Source of the DNA: Candidula unifasciata | Taxonomy: Eukaryota; Mollusca; Gastropoda; Stylommatophora; Geomitridae | Direction of reading: 5' to 3' | Assembly: GCA_905116865.2 (NCBI GenBank) | Contig: CAJHNH020002460.1 | Location: forward strand, 81,239 to 145,238 | DNA length: 64,000 bases | Shown here: positions 24,401-36,400 of the stretch, one piece after another | How positions within the stretch are numbered: the first letter of the stretch is position 1 | How the letters are laid out: every line of letters starts with the position of its first letter | The notes under the pieces: generated by a model | The model's input: only the letters and a program-made list of their open reading frames with translations | What the model was told of the DNA's origin: nothing | Database searches by the model: none | Program-made: the position numbers and the translations under genes

Positions 24401-27400
24401 TCTCTATCAACGAGCACCATAACAGGAAAATAAACAAAAAGAATCCTGACAAGATACAGCCAAATATGCCAGACAATACACTGCACAATTGATTGTCTGA
24501 TATATTTTGCTGCACCTTGTCACGTGCGTTGAATATGGTGATAGACCCATAATTTTAAACACCAGCTGGCACTCAATGTGTGATTTGATGTGACTATCAT
24601 ACCCGCTGCTTTATTTCCTAGGCTGCCATCATATCGGCTGCTTTATTTCCTAGGCTGCCATCATACCGGCTGTTTTATTTCCTAGGCTGCCATCATATCG
24701 GCTGTTTTATTTCCTAGGCTGCCATCATACCGGCTGTTTTATTTCCTACTGGGGGTTGATGAGTAAAAGAAAAAATACTCACAGCCCCTCTAACAAGCAA
24801 ATTCATTAAAGGGTTTGTTGAAATCCGATGTTGGAAAGGCGCAGATGTCAAATCTCAGCTGTAAACCACAACACAATGTGCCAGATACTTTTTTTAAAGG
24901 TGAACAAAGAAGAAGAAGAAATGACTAAATACATAGCTGAAGTGACCATCGGGAAGGCCAAATTTCTTGAGCATTAAAAACCAAAGTACCATTTCTTTGC
25001 CTTGGGGTGCACCACAGTTTCAGCATGTTAGTGCTATTCCAATATTACCGACAGACACACAATGGGTGGTTTGGTCAACACTGAACCAACTGTCTTTACT
25101 TCCTAGGACATTTTCAAGTACCTATACATTATCTTGCAGGGGCACTACCATTTTTTTAAATATGTTTTTGTAGATGTGATGGCTTGTCGGCTCTGTGGCT
25201 AAGTCGATGCAAACGCTTCGTGATGCCAGGGTGCCGGGTTCGATCCCAGCTGCGGGCAATGCGCCTTGCGTTGGCTTCGACAGTGGTATCAAGAAAGCCG
25301 ACCGTCCAGAAAGCAATGGCAAACTACTGAATGTAAATTTGCCTAGAGAGACCACACAACAGCCAGGGGCTGTTAGGGTTGGTTCTGCAACGTCCTGTAA
25401 AGGATACGCAACTAACTTTTAGATATGATGGCTTAGAGGTTAGTGTAAACATTTCTCAATGCAATCTCAGTTTTTACCAGATTTGTTTGTGGAAAAAAAA
25501 TTGGGGTTGTGGGTTTTAAGATGGGTAAAGAGTCACACTGTGGAAGAGACGGGGGCTAACTACAAAATATTCCATAGGCAGCTTATTATGCAGCCAATTT
25601 CAATTATGAAATGGCACAAAAAGTTTATTTTTTACATCAAAGTTTGTCCTAAGTGTACTGACCATCACCACTCTGACAGTTATAACATCTGGCAGTGGTA
25701 TTCCTGTTGGGCCTTTGGTTTAGTGGGTATTTACCCGGGGCCACGACTGCTTTCCAGCTGAAAAGTTTTCCCTTTGTCCAAATCCAGATCAGCCCGTTTT
25801 TATTGTCTGGGATGGGTCTCCTGTGAATGAAAAGTAGCCAAGGGATCATAAAAGAATTACAGTAAAAAAAACTACTTCTTCTTCTTTTGTTCGCATGAAA
25901 AAGATTATTATACCCCAAAATTGTCCCCAATAGAACTTCACTGTCTTTTTTTTAAATTTACTACGACTCAAAATTTTCTTTCACGATGTTTCTCAAACCA
26001 AAAATTGTTTTGCCCTTTATATTTTTTAAACGGGCAGTCTTGGAAAAGGGATCGTTTTTTCATTGCCAAGCCCCGTCCAGAAAGGTGGCAAAATACTGGA
26101 CGTAAATTTGCCTAAAAAACCACACAAAAGCCAGGGGTGTTGGGGTTGGGTTTTAAAAACGTCCTTAAAAGATAGCCTAAACCCAACCTTCTGAAGCAGT
26201 GTCTAGTTTTACTTTTGCACAGTGTTGGTAAAAATATTGTGTTTCTTTTTGGCTCATATTCAATTCAAAAATGATGCCATTTGGGCCCAAAACTTTATTT
26301 AATTTTATTTTCCTTTGGTGGTTTTTTTATTGTTTTCTATTTTTTGAAAAAAAAGCCCCCCGATAGTAAGTTCTTTTCTGCTTTTTAAAAATGTTCATCA
26401 TTTTTAATACTGGGGTTCTTACTTTTTTACGAATATCATAAATCTGTTTTGCTACTTAAACTTCAATTATAGTTTTTCCATTCNNNNNNNNNNNNNNNNN
26501 TCCTGACGGTAGGGTTTACTCTACCCCGCTACCCCAAAATTCAAATACACAAAAAAATAATAAAATTTGGGTGCCATCTACAGAACATAGATTTGCTGTG
26601 GTGAATATATACACTGACCGCTGTCTATAAGAGTGTTAGGTGGGTGTCGCGTGCGAATGTGCACCAGAACGCACCAGTACGGAGTGAGCAAATAAGACGT
26701 CAAAACAATACGTAACGTTGTGAAGGTAATGTTGTCAAAGGCAGTCGATGTTTATAGTCCGAAGGAGACGGACGTGTGGATCCTTGAAGGACGTACTCTT
26801 TACACCCGGGATCCCACGGAAGCAAACGTTATATGAAGTTGGATCCTTGAGGACGTTTTACCCCGGGATTCCAAGATAGACCCCAGCAGGAAGCTGGTGA
26901 ACACTACATTCTCGGCAGTAAGCCGGTATACTTTCATTGCTTAATTCGGACTTGTCCGAGGACGAAGATAATCACCTGGATCTCAAGGTCGGACTGCGAC
27001 CTATCGTGAGGACATATCAATACATGGATGTACGAGCGAGCTGCTTTGGTTGAGCGAGTGTGAGTTGTTGCTTACATATTTTCTCATTGTGTCGATTATC
27101 GATATTGTCAATACACAAATGGAACTTTTAAAGAGAGTTCTCGTTCTGCTACGTTGGAAGCTTCAGCATTCATCATGTTGTGTTACTCTTGGCCAGTGGC
27201 ATGTTAAGTGTTGATGCCATTTGTTACATTGCGACACCCCCTAGTCACTTTTACACTCGTTACAATGCAGCCTTTTCTGCACGTCACAAAAAATCTCTTC
27301 CAAACTGTGATTCTGGTACCACTGTTGCAGTAAACAAAAACAGCCCTAAGATGATCCGCACAGAAATTGAGCCTTGGTACATCTAGGGTTGTGAAATGTG

Positions 27401-30400
27401 CTCACTAACCTCTAAGCAACAGAGTTGCAGAATCAAAAACTTAAAAAAAAACACTACAAATATATGACTCACTTATATTAATTATATGTATAATTTCTGA
27501 TGTCATAATAATAATAGTTAAGTTAGTTGTGTATCCTTTGCTGGAAATTACAAAACTACTGCAGTATTTGCTGGTTGTTTTTAGTTTTACTAGGGAATTT
27601 TACTTTTAGTAATTTGCCATTGCCTTCTGAATGATGTGCTCTCCATACCACTGTCAAAATCAGGGCAAAGCAGTATACTGCCAAATTCCTGCAGCTGAAT
27701 CGAACGGGATAGTAAGGAAATTACAAACCATATTCGTAACTACTAAACACAAGATAAACACACATCTAAACAACACACACACTGAAAGACATCCATACAA
27801 TTTAGACAGACAAAGACAACTTAGCAGACACATGGACAGCAATAGACGGTGTCATGAAATAAATGGACTGATGGATGCATTACCTTATATCTTACAGAAA
27901 TGTGGCTATAAAATTCCAATTGGTCATACATAAGTCTACTTAAGGCTTGACACGAGTTAAAGAAATAATTGTATTAAACATTAATTATGAATGTCAATGA
28001 GGAGGGAATTGAGGAAAGGGGGGGGGGGAAACCACACAAAGAAACAAATTTTATTTATAGCAAAGAAACGAAGGTTGTAACCAGGGTCTCTATCAACGAG
28101 CACCACAACAGGAAAATAAACAAAAAGAATCCTGACGAGTTACAGCAAAATATGCCAGACAATACACTGCACAATTGATTGTCTGATATATTTTGCTGCA
28201 CCTTGTCACGTGCGTTAAATATGGTGATAGACCCATAATTTTAAACACCAGCTCACACTCAAGGTGTGATTTGATGTGACTATCATACCATAAGGCTGTT
28301 GTCTTACCAGCTGCTTTATTTCCTAGGCTGCCATCATATCCGCTGTTTTATTTTCTAGACTGCCATCATATCGGCTGTTTTATTTTCTAGACTGCCATCA
28401 TATCGGCTGTTTTATTTCCTAGGCTGCCATCATACCGGCGGTTTTATTTCCTAGGCTGCCATCATACCGGCTGCTTTATTTCCTAGGCTGCCATCATACC
28501 GGCTGTTTTATTTCCTAGGCTGCCATCATACCGGCTGCTTTATTTCCTAGGCTGCCATCATATCGGCTGTTTTATTTTCTAGGCTGCCATCATATCGGCT
28601 GTTTTATTTCCTAGGCTGCCATCATATCGGCTGTTTTATTTCCTAGGCTGCCATCATATCGGCCGTTTTATTTCCTAGGCTGCCATCATATCGGCTGTTT
28701 TATTTTCTAGGCTGCCATCATACCGGCTGCTTTATTTCCTAGGCTGCCATCATACCCGCTGTTTTATTTCCTAGGCTGCCATCATACAGGCTGTTTTATT
28801 TCCTAGGCTGCCATCATATCGGCTGCTTTATTTCCTAGGCTGCCATCATATCGGCTGTTTTATTTCCTAGGCTGCCATCATACAGGCTGTTTTATTTCCT
28901 AGGCTGCCATCATATCGGTCGTTTTATTTTCTAGGCTGCCATCATACCGGCTGCTTTATTTTCTAGACTGCCATCATATCGGCTGTTTTATTTCCTAGGC
29001 TGCCATCATACCGGCTGCTTTATTTCCTAGGCTGCCATCATATCGGCTGTTTTATTTCCTAGGCTGCCATCATATCGGCTGTTTTATTTCCTAGACTGCC
29101 ATCATATCGGCTGTTTTATTTCCTAGGCTGCCATCATATCGGCTGCTTTATTGCCTAGGCTGCCATCATACCGGCTGCTTTATTTCCTAGGCTGCCATCA
29201 TATCGGCTGTTTTATTTCCTACTGGGGGTTGATGAGTAAAAGAAAAAATAGACTCACTGCCCCTCTAACAAGCAAAGTCATTAAAGAGTTTGTTGAAATC
29301 CGATGTTGGAAAGGCGCAGATGTCAAATCTCAGCTGTAAACCACAACACAATGTGCCAGATACTTTTTTTTAAAGGTGAACAAAGAAGAAGAAATGGCTA
29401 AATACATAGCTGAAGTGACCATAGGGAAGGCCAAATTTCTTGAGCATTAAAAACCAAAGTACCATTTCTTTGCCTTGGGGTGCACCACAGTTTTAGCATG
29501 TTAATGCTATTCCAATATTTCAGACACACCATGGGTGGTTTGGTCAACACTGAACCAACTGTCTTCACTTCCTAGGACATTTTCAACTACCTATACAATA
29601 TCTTGCAGCAGAACTACAATTTTTTTTACTATGTTTTTGTAGATGTGGTGGCTTAGAGGTTAGTGTAAACATTTCACAATGCAGTCTCAGTTTTTATCAG
29701 ATTTGATTAATTCAGTGGTTTAAAAAAAATTATGTTGCCATGGTTTTAAGATAGCGGTACAAGAGTCACACTGTGGAAGAGACTGGGGCCTCACTACATA
29801 ATATTCCCATAGTTAGCAGCTGATATACTGCAGCCAATTTCAATTATGAAAATGGCACAAATGTTAATATTTTCTACATCAAAGTTAGTCTCTAAGTGAT
29901 ACTGACCAGTCACCACTCTGACAGTTATAACATCTGGCATGTGGTATTCCTGTCTGGGCCGATAGGGCTTCAGTGGAATATTGACCGGGTCCACTGACTG
30001 CATCTCCAGCTGAACAGTTCCATTTGGTCCAACTCCTAGATCAGCCAGTATTTTATTGTCTGGGATGGGTGCTCCTGTGAATGTAAAAGTATTGCACAAC
30101 TGGTATCAGTAACACAGAATCATTACAGTAATAAAACTACTTCTTCTTCTTTTGTTCGCATGAAATAGATTATCTATACCTGCAATATTGTCCCTAATAT
30201 GAACTTCACTGTCTTTTTTAATTCACTCAGCGACTCATAAAGTTTGGCTTTCATCGATGTTTCTCAAAGCCAAAAGTTGTTTTGCCTTGATATTGTAATC
30301 GGGACAGTCTTGGAAGAAGGTGATCTGTTTTTTCATGTGCCAAGCCGACCGTCCAGAAAGTGATGGCAAACTACTGGACGTAAATTTGCCTAGAAAAACC

Positions 30401-33400
30401 ACACAACAGCCAGGGGCTGTTGGGGTTGGTTCTACAACGTCCTGTAAAAGATATGCAACTAACCTAACCTTCTGAAGACAGTGTCTATGTTTGACATTTA
30501 TAGCACAGTGTTGGTAAGAATATTGTGTGTTCTCTTAGTGCTCATATTCACATTTCAAAACTGATGCCATTTGGCCTAAAACTTGATTTAATTTATTTCA
30601 TCTTTGGTGGATTTCTTCATTAGTTCTTCTATTTTCTGAAAAAATGCTCCCCAGATATGTAAGATTCTTTGCCTGCTTTAACAAGTGTTCATCAGTTTTA
30701 ATACTGGTGGTTCTTACTTTTCTACAGAATATCATAACTTCTGTTTTGTCTACACTAATCTTCAGATTATAGTTGTCGCATTCTGAGTGGCATCTTTTAA
30801 TATGTTTTTGTAGTTGTATTGCTGTTGGTGCTATGATTGAACTCCATGCTATCACAAAAGGCTGTCAAGAATCTTCTCACATTGTCATTTATGTTCAACG
30901 ATTTGTGCACAGACATGATTGTTTTTTTTTTTTACAAAAGATTCATAGAAAGTTGCAATTTCTTTCTGTGACAGCAGTGCCCATACTGGATGGGTTATTC
31001 TGTAGATTTTACCTATAGAGACATCCTCTGCCTAGCGCAGTTTAACTGGTGACCAACCAGTAGTGAAAACTGTCTCTCTTTCCACAGATATTTCCAGTGG
31101 TCATAACATGTTCCAGTTTTTCCCATCTCATAACATAATAAAGAAAAATCTGTCTCTTTCTGATGTTTGTAATCAGTTGTCTTCAAGCCCTCACCTCTTT
31201 CAAAACATCTAGGCTGCTCTTGTTAGCTGATCAAGAACTTCTAAGGATTCTTCTAAAAAACCACATCTCTGAGGCCTCAAATTGTTTGGCCTGTTTATTA
31301 ATCATCTAGTTTTCACAGCTGTATGTTAAAACTGTCTCTGTATAGCACACAAGAATTCTTTTTCTAACCTCCAATAACATGAATTTATTGCATTATTTTA
31401 TAAAAGACAGTTTAGGCTGGTTCTATTCTGTTCTTTATCTGTGCACACATTTTCTATTGGATGTTATCTATATGCCCAGATACTTACATTTATGTACTAG
31501 TCCTAAAATAATGCCTTTGACTTTTATTATACATTTAGGCACTATTATTTTCTTTGATATTACCATTACTTCTGTCTCCCCATTATTAGGCTGAGGCCTA
31601 TTTTATCACTTTCTGCCACCACCGTATGTAGCAATTTCTGTAGTTCTGTCTCATTTGTTGCTATCAAGATGGTGTCATATCACCATAATTCTACAATTCC
31701 TGGCATATCCATGATAGATCTCATTATATATTCATTGAATAATGAAAACAAATCAAGTAATCCTTGTCATACTCCCCTCTTTATACAAACTATAGAACTT
31801 ACAGTTAAACATTCATATAATTGGCCTAGTGTCTACAACTATTAAAAATACACTTAAACATTAATTTAATACTGTCTGAAACTAGTTAACACTATTAAAC
31901 GTTAACAGAATACTGTCTACAATCATTACCCTTACCATTAAAAATTACAGAATATTGATCACAACTAACAAATTTACTATTAGACATTAAAAATAGTCTA
32001 TAACCTGTAAACGTACCATTAAACATTAACATAATACCATCCATTACCATTAAACATAATACCATCCATTACCATTAAACATAATACCATCCATTACCAT
32101 TAAACATAATACCATCCATTACCATTAAACATTAAATTTAATACCATCCATAACTAGTAAACTCACCATTAAAAATTAATACAATACCATCTACAATTAG
32201 TAAACTTATACTAAACATTAATGTTATACCGTTTTCAATTATTAAGATTATCATTAAAGACTAACATAATAAAGTCCCAAATTAGTAAACTTACCACTAA
32301 ACATTATCATAATTGCAGATGAAGGCATTTTCAGCTCAGATGCAAAATGTGACTTCAGTGATTCTAGTGTTTGGCCTAATGTACATGCCAAAGTTACAAC
32401 CTGGCCACTTGGGACTAACACACACTTGACTGCAAGAAATAAATTTGAAGTCACAAGTGAACACAATATCTGGCAACCTGCTGGAAAAAAAATACTTGTG
32501 CATGACTTCTTTTCTTTTTTTTTTTGTGTGTTCACTCTTAAAGGGTTGATTAGCATACTGTTTTGTGATTTACATCTAGTCTGTGATATATGTGCATTTC
32601 AGGCTAACACATCCAAGTTAAGCTCCTAATTAGTCACATTTTATGACATGCTTGGTGGGGGAGGGGTACACGGGGAACTGGTACATGAAACCAGTCTCTT
32701 AAAATTGGGTACCAGACTGTTGCATGCACGTCTATTTTACATATCTAGCTTATTTGTATGCAGACTGTTGTTTCCCTGCTTCTCAAGCCATTGCACTCTG
32801 ACTTCGAAGGAAGCCTCCGAATTAGTCGACTCTTATGACATGCTTGATGGGGAGGCAGTGGGTCTATTCTTGTTTCCCCCACCATGGGACCCCATGGTGG
32901 GGGAAACAATATAATAATAAGTAAAAAATAATAAAGTAAAAAGTAATAGACTCTCTTCCACACCAACTCTGTGGGTGATGTGGTCAATATCATGCCAGCC
33001 ACCTTTACTTCCCATGACTTTTCCTATTACCTATTTAAGGCTGGGTTGACCTGGAAGGCAAGGTCATTTAAAAAAAAAACATCCCGACTGATGTGAGGTC
33101 CGAGGCAAGCGTCTAGCTCAGCGTTTCTGAACCTGCAGGTCATGACGTTTTTTGTGTGTGGTTTGAACCACCCTTTCACAGGGGTCACCCAAGACCATCA
33201 GAAAACACATATTCATTGAAGTTATGAAGAAAAATAATTGTCTGGGGGGTCACCACAGCATAAGGTAACTGTATTAAAGGTTTGCGGCATTAGGAAGGTT
33301 GGGAGCCACTGGTCTAGCTGCTACACCACGGCGGCTACCAAGCATGTAACAACTATTTTGAAATAATTTATTAGTTTGCTCTAAGGTAGCATCGTGGTTA

Positions 33401-36400
33401 CTTCCCTTGTCTGCTGAAACTGTATGGTATGGGTTCAATTGCCAGGATTGGCAGTATGACTGACGTCAACCCAAAATCATTTTTAAAAAAAATATTTGTA
33501 TATATATATATATATATATTAAAAAACTAAAAACATTTTTTAGATACCTGTTGCTGTTGCTTCCAGGTTGACAGTTAACTCCATCTCTTCGAAACATATG
33601 GTGGATGGGATTGTTAAATTAATGCCAGGAACTGTTAACAGTGATGTTACTTCAGCTGGTTCTAATAGCACAAAGTAAAACATATTAAATAGAAAAATGA
33701 ACAGTGTCGTTCAATTTTTCATGAACCACACATTCAACCATCTGTCTATTTGTCTGCTCCTATTTCTATCTATCTTTCAATATGTCTGTCTGTCTGTCTG
33801 TCTGTCATCTTTGTTTGAGTACGTATGTCTGCCTCGCTTGTGTGTCTGTGCATTTTTGCATGTATATCTGAAGGAATGCATTTGCCATTCACATGCATTT
33901 TTACATTCTATGAATTTTGATACACGAACATAATATGCTCTATGTTTAAAATACAACTGCCATGTAAAAGATGAGTGTTTGAAAAGACTGAATGTAAGAA
34001 GGGCCTGTATGCCTAATTTATGATCCTTTCAGAAAAAAATTGTTCATTCTGCCTTTCTGTATACTTATTTGTCTGTCACCCCATTACACTGTTGATGGAT
34101 GGGTCACTGATGTAAAGTTAATCAGGTCTTTGTATTTCTGGTGATCAGATGTGCTAGACTTAATCTTCTCATTTCTAAGCTCCTTCCTCTCAATCAATAT
34201 GCAGCCTAGTTCTTTATTATTGCCTTATCTCTTTTTCTGTGGTCCTCAGGCCTGCATTAACTTGAAATATCTGTCCAACTCCATTGAATCATTATTACAG
34301 AGATATCTCTGTGGGTTGCCTGGCCCCAATTTGAGAGAAAAAAAAAGAAAGTGACTCACTACCTCTCTAACAATAATTAGAGATCTTTCCTCCAAAGTCG
34401 CAGCACGTCTGCCTGAGAGGTGAGAAACCAACAAGTAAGCTGGATCTGTAAAAATTCTTCTTCTTTTCATTCTTCCTGCCAGTGGTTTTCAGATGAGAAG
34501 GCTAGACCGCTGAGAAGTCCGATACAAGAAGTGGAAAAACAACCGGAACTTTCCACCTGATTTTATAGCCGGTGAATGCTAATAATAATAAGATTTATAC
34601 AGATAATTCAATCATTTATCTGTCTGTAAATCTTTCTAACTGACATTCAATAATTTATTTAAGAAAGCAGAATACAATCAAAGAAAATATCACAATTATA
34701 ATTGTCAAAACTTACGCAAAATTATGCTTTCATTATCGTTAGTCATCTGGAATAAATAAATGAAAATCAACACATACTTATAAATGTGAATGGATTCTAC
34801 TCAGCTTCAGAAAATTACTTTCAGAAATTTCTCAACATTGACAACAACAGTGAAATGAAGTGGTCACTCTTTGTTATAACAAATATGACCAACTAGGCAA
34901 CCCTCAAAAAGGTGTCTTCATTGGCCACGTCTGTCATACAGAAATCCACAACTATGGAATACGGACAGAATTAATCTCAAATCATTGAAATGGCACCATA
35001 GGTTACATAAATTTATTTTAACAAAGCATAGGTTGAATAATAAACACAACAACATTTACAAACATATCTGACCATAACACTGTGTCAAGAGTAATCTAAA
35101 GAATACTGGAGATGACAATTTTGATTCCCGGCATGGTAACTATAGCTTTTGATTTTTATGTTGTCTAGTGTGTCCTTCTATCTTTCTACTTTTTTCTACA
35201 AGTGCTGATCAATACATTATCTGTTTGTTATTATATATATAATATTTCTACAGACTCAAGGCTTCCCTCACTGTTTACTTATGTGAATTACATCTCTAGG
35301 AACTAAATACACAACTCTTGTAGGAGACTAGGGTATTGTTGGATGTTTTTCTATGATCTGAGTAAACATAAAATGCAAAAGTATAATAACATTTTGACTG
35401 GTGCATTCAATGGCACAAAGTTCATTGTTTGAGACTGAAAGAGTTAAAGGTGAAGAGAGCCAGGGCAGATCAGAAAGAAGAAGGAGAGTTCGACATCATG
35501 GACAGCATGGACAAAAATCCATATCAGAAATGAGAACAGTACACATGACAGAAGGCTGTGGGTAGGCAGGATTACCATTGATACATTATGGTATGTGGGA
35601 GGATGTGAAAACATGAGTCCGCCTGGAACCAATACTGAACTTTTTTGGTAGACAACAGATCACATGATCTGGCCATGTAACAAGACTGGCAACAGAGTGC
35701 TTATGGGAATGTCCCGAGTGCTATGATGTCGATTTTTAATTCAACATTCAACATTCAATGTTTAACATTCAACATTCCTTCTGTTTGCTTTATTTATAGT
35801 ACTTTTCAGTGTCTCTGATATTTCCCTGGTTCATCTTCTGCGTGGTTGAGCTCTGGCTGTGTTACCAGTGCATCTGTATAACTGAAGAATTCCAACTCCG
35901 ATGGCACCAGTAACTGACTGTATATTCGTCTCGCCTTTCCCTTGAGTGTTCAGCATCTGCCAGATCCCCTGGTAACTCCTTGCAGCGCCATTCTCTTCAG
36001 ACCGTAATGATCTATTTGTGCTTCAGCACTGTTCACTCGCTCCCAAAGGACCCTCACAACATCCAGCATGTCATACATCAGTTCACCACCAAGTGGTGCA
36101 GAACTGACCAGTCTATCCGTCTGCTCATTTCCCAACACACCAGCATTACCTGGTGAGAATATCCAAAGGATGCTAATTACCCAGGACTTCTGAAGTGATG
36201 CTTGCCACTCTATACGGAGCATAATGTCTCCACATTTCTCAACATGCTATGTGAATCTGTTACAGTCATGGCATGTGTGTTATTTTCAAGCCATCGAAAC
36301 AAAAATAGCAAACAGAAAGGAACCATTCCAGTGATCTCTTTCTGTCCTGATGCAGCGAGGCATTCCAGGAGTAGTGAGAAGAAGAAGCAGACCAAAACAA

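Larger units (their letters stand above)
23454..26483. repeat. Left copy of duplicated IQUB intron/exon 5 segment
   Basis: It is collinear with 26501-30783: same repeat remnants, same 32-bp VNTR, same exon 5 and same LINE and SINE fragments. It holds a SINE at about 25186-25424 that the right copy lacks. Up to about 25450 it is close to identical with the right copy. From there to the gap it accumulates single-base losses and homopolymer-like changes typical of unpolished long-read sequence. Confidence 0.92.
26501..30783. repeat. Right copy of duplicated IQUB intron/exon 5 segment
   Basis: This is the clean copy of the duplicated segment, longer than the left one because of a 644-bp LTR-like insertion (26645-27288) and a VNTR expanded to about 28 units. 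It carries the intact IQUB exon 5. Intergenic similarity to 31000-31070 and 23120-23315 outside the duplicated block appears to be a separate dispersed repeat. Confidence 0.92.

Noticed and set aside
25186..25260. tRNA gene
   Set aside because: Good B box but no closing acceptor stem, and it continues into a SINE body with target duplications.
25649..25930. Separate 93-aa gene
   Set aside because: It is the damaged duplicate of IQUB exon 5 read through intron.
23120..31070. Extending the duplicated block to 23120-23315 versus 30885-31070
   Set aside because: Those two segments lie in the wrong order relative to the duplicated block and are more diverged, so they look like an independent dispersed repeat.
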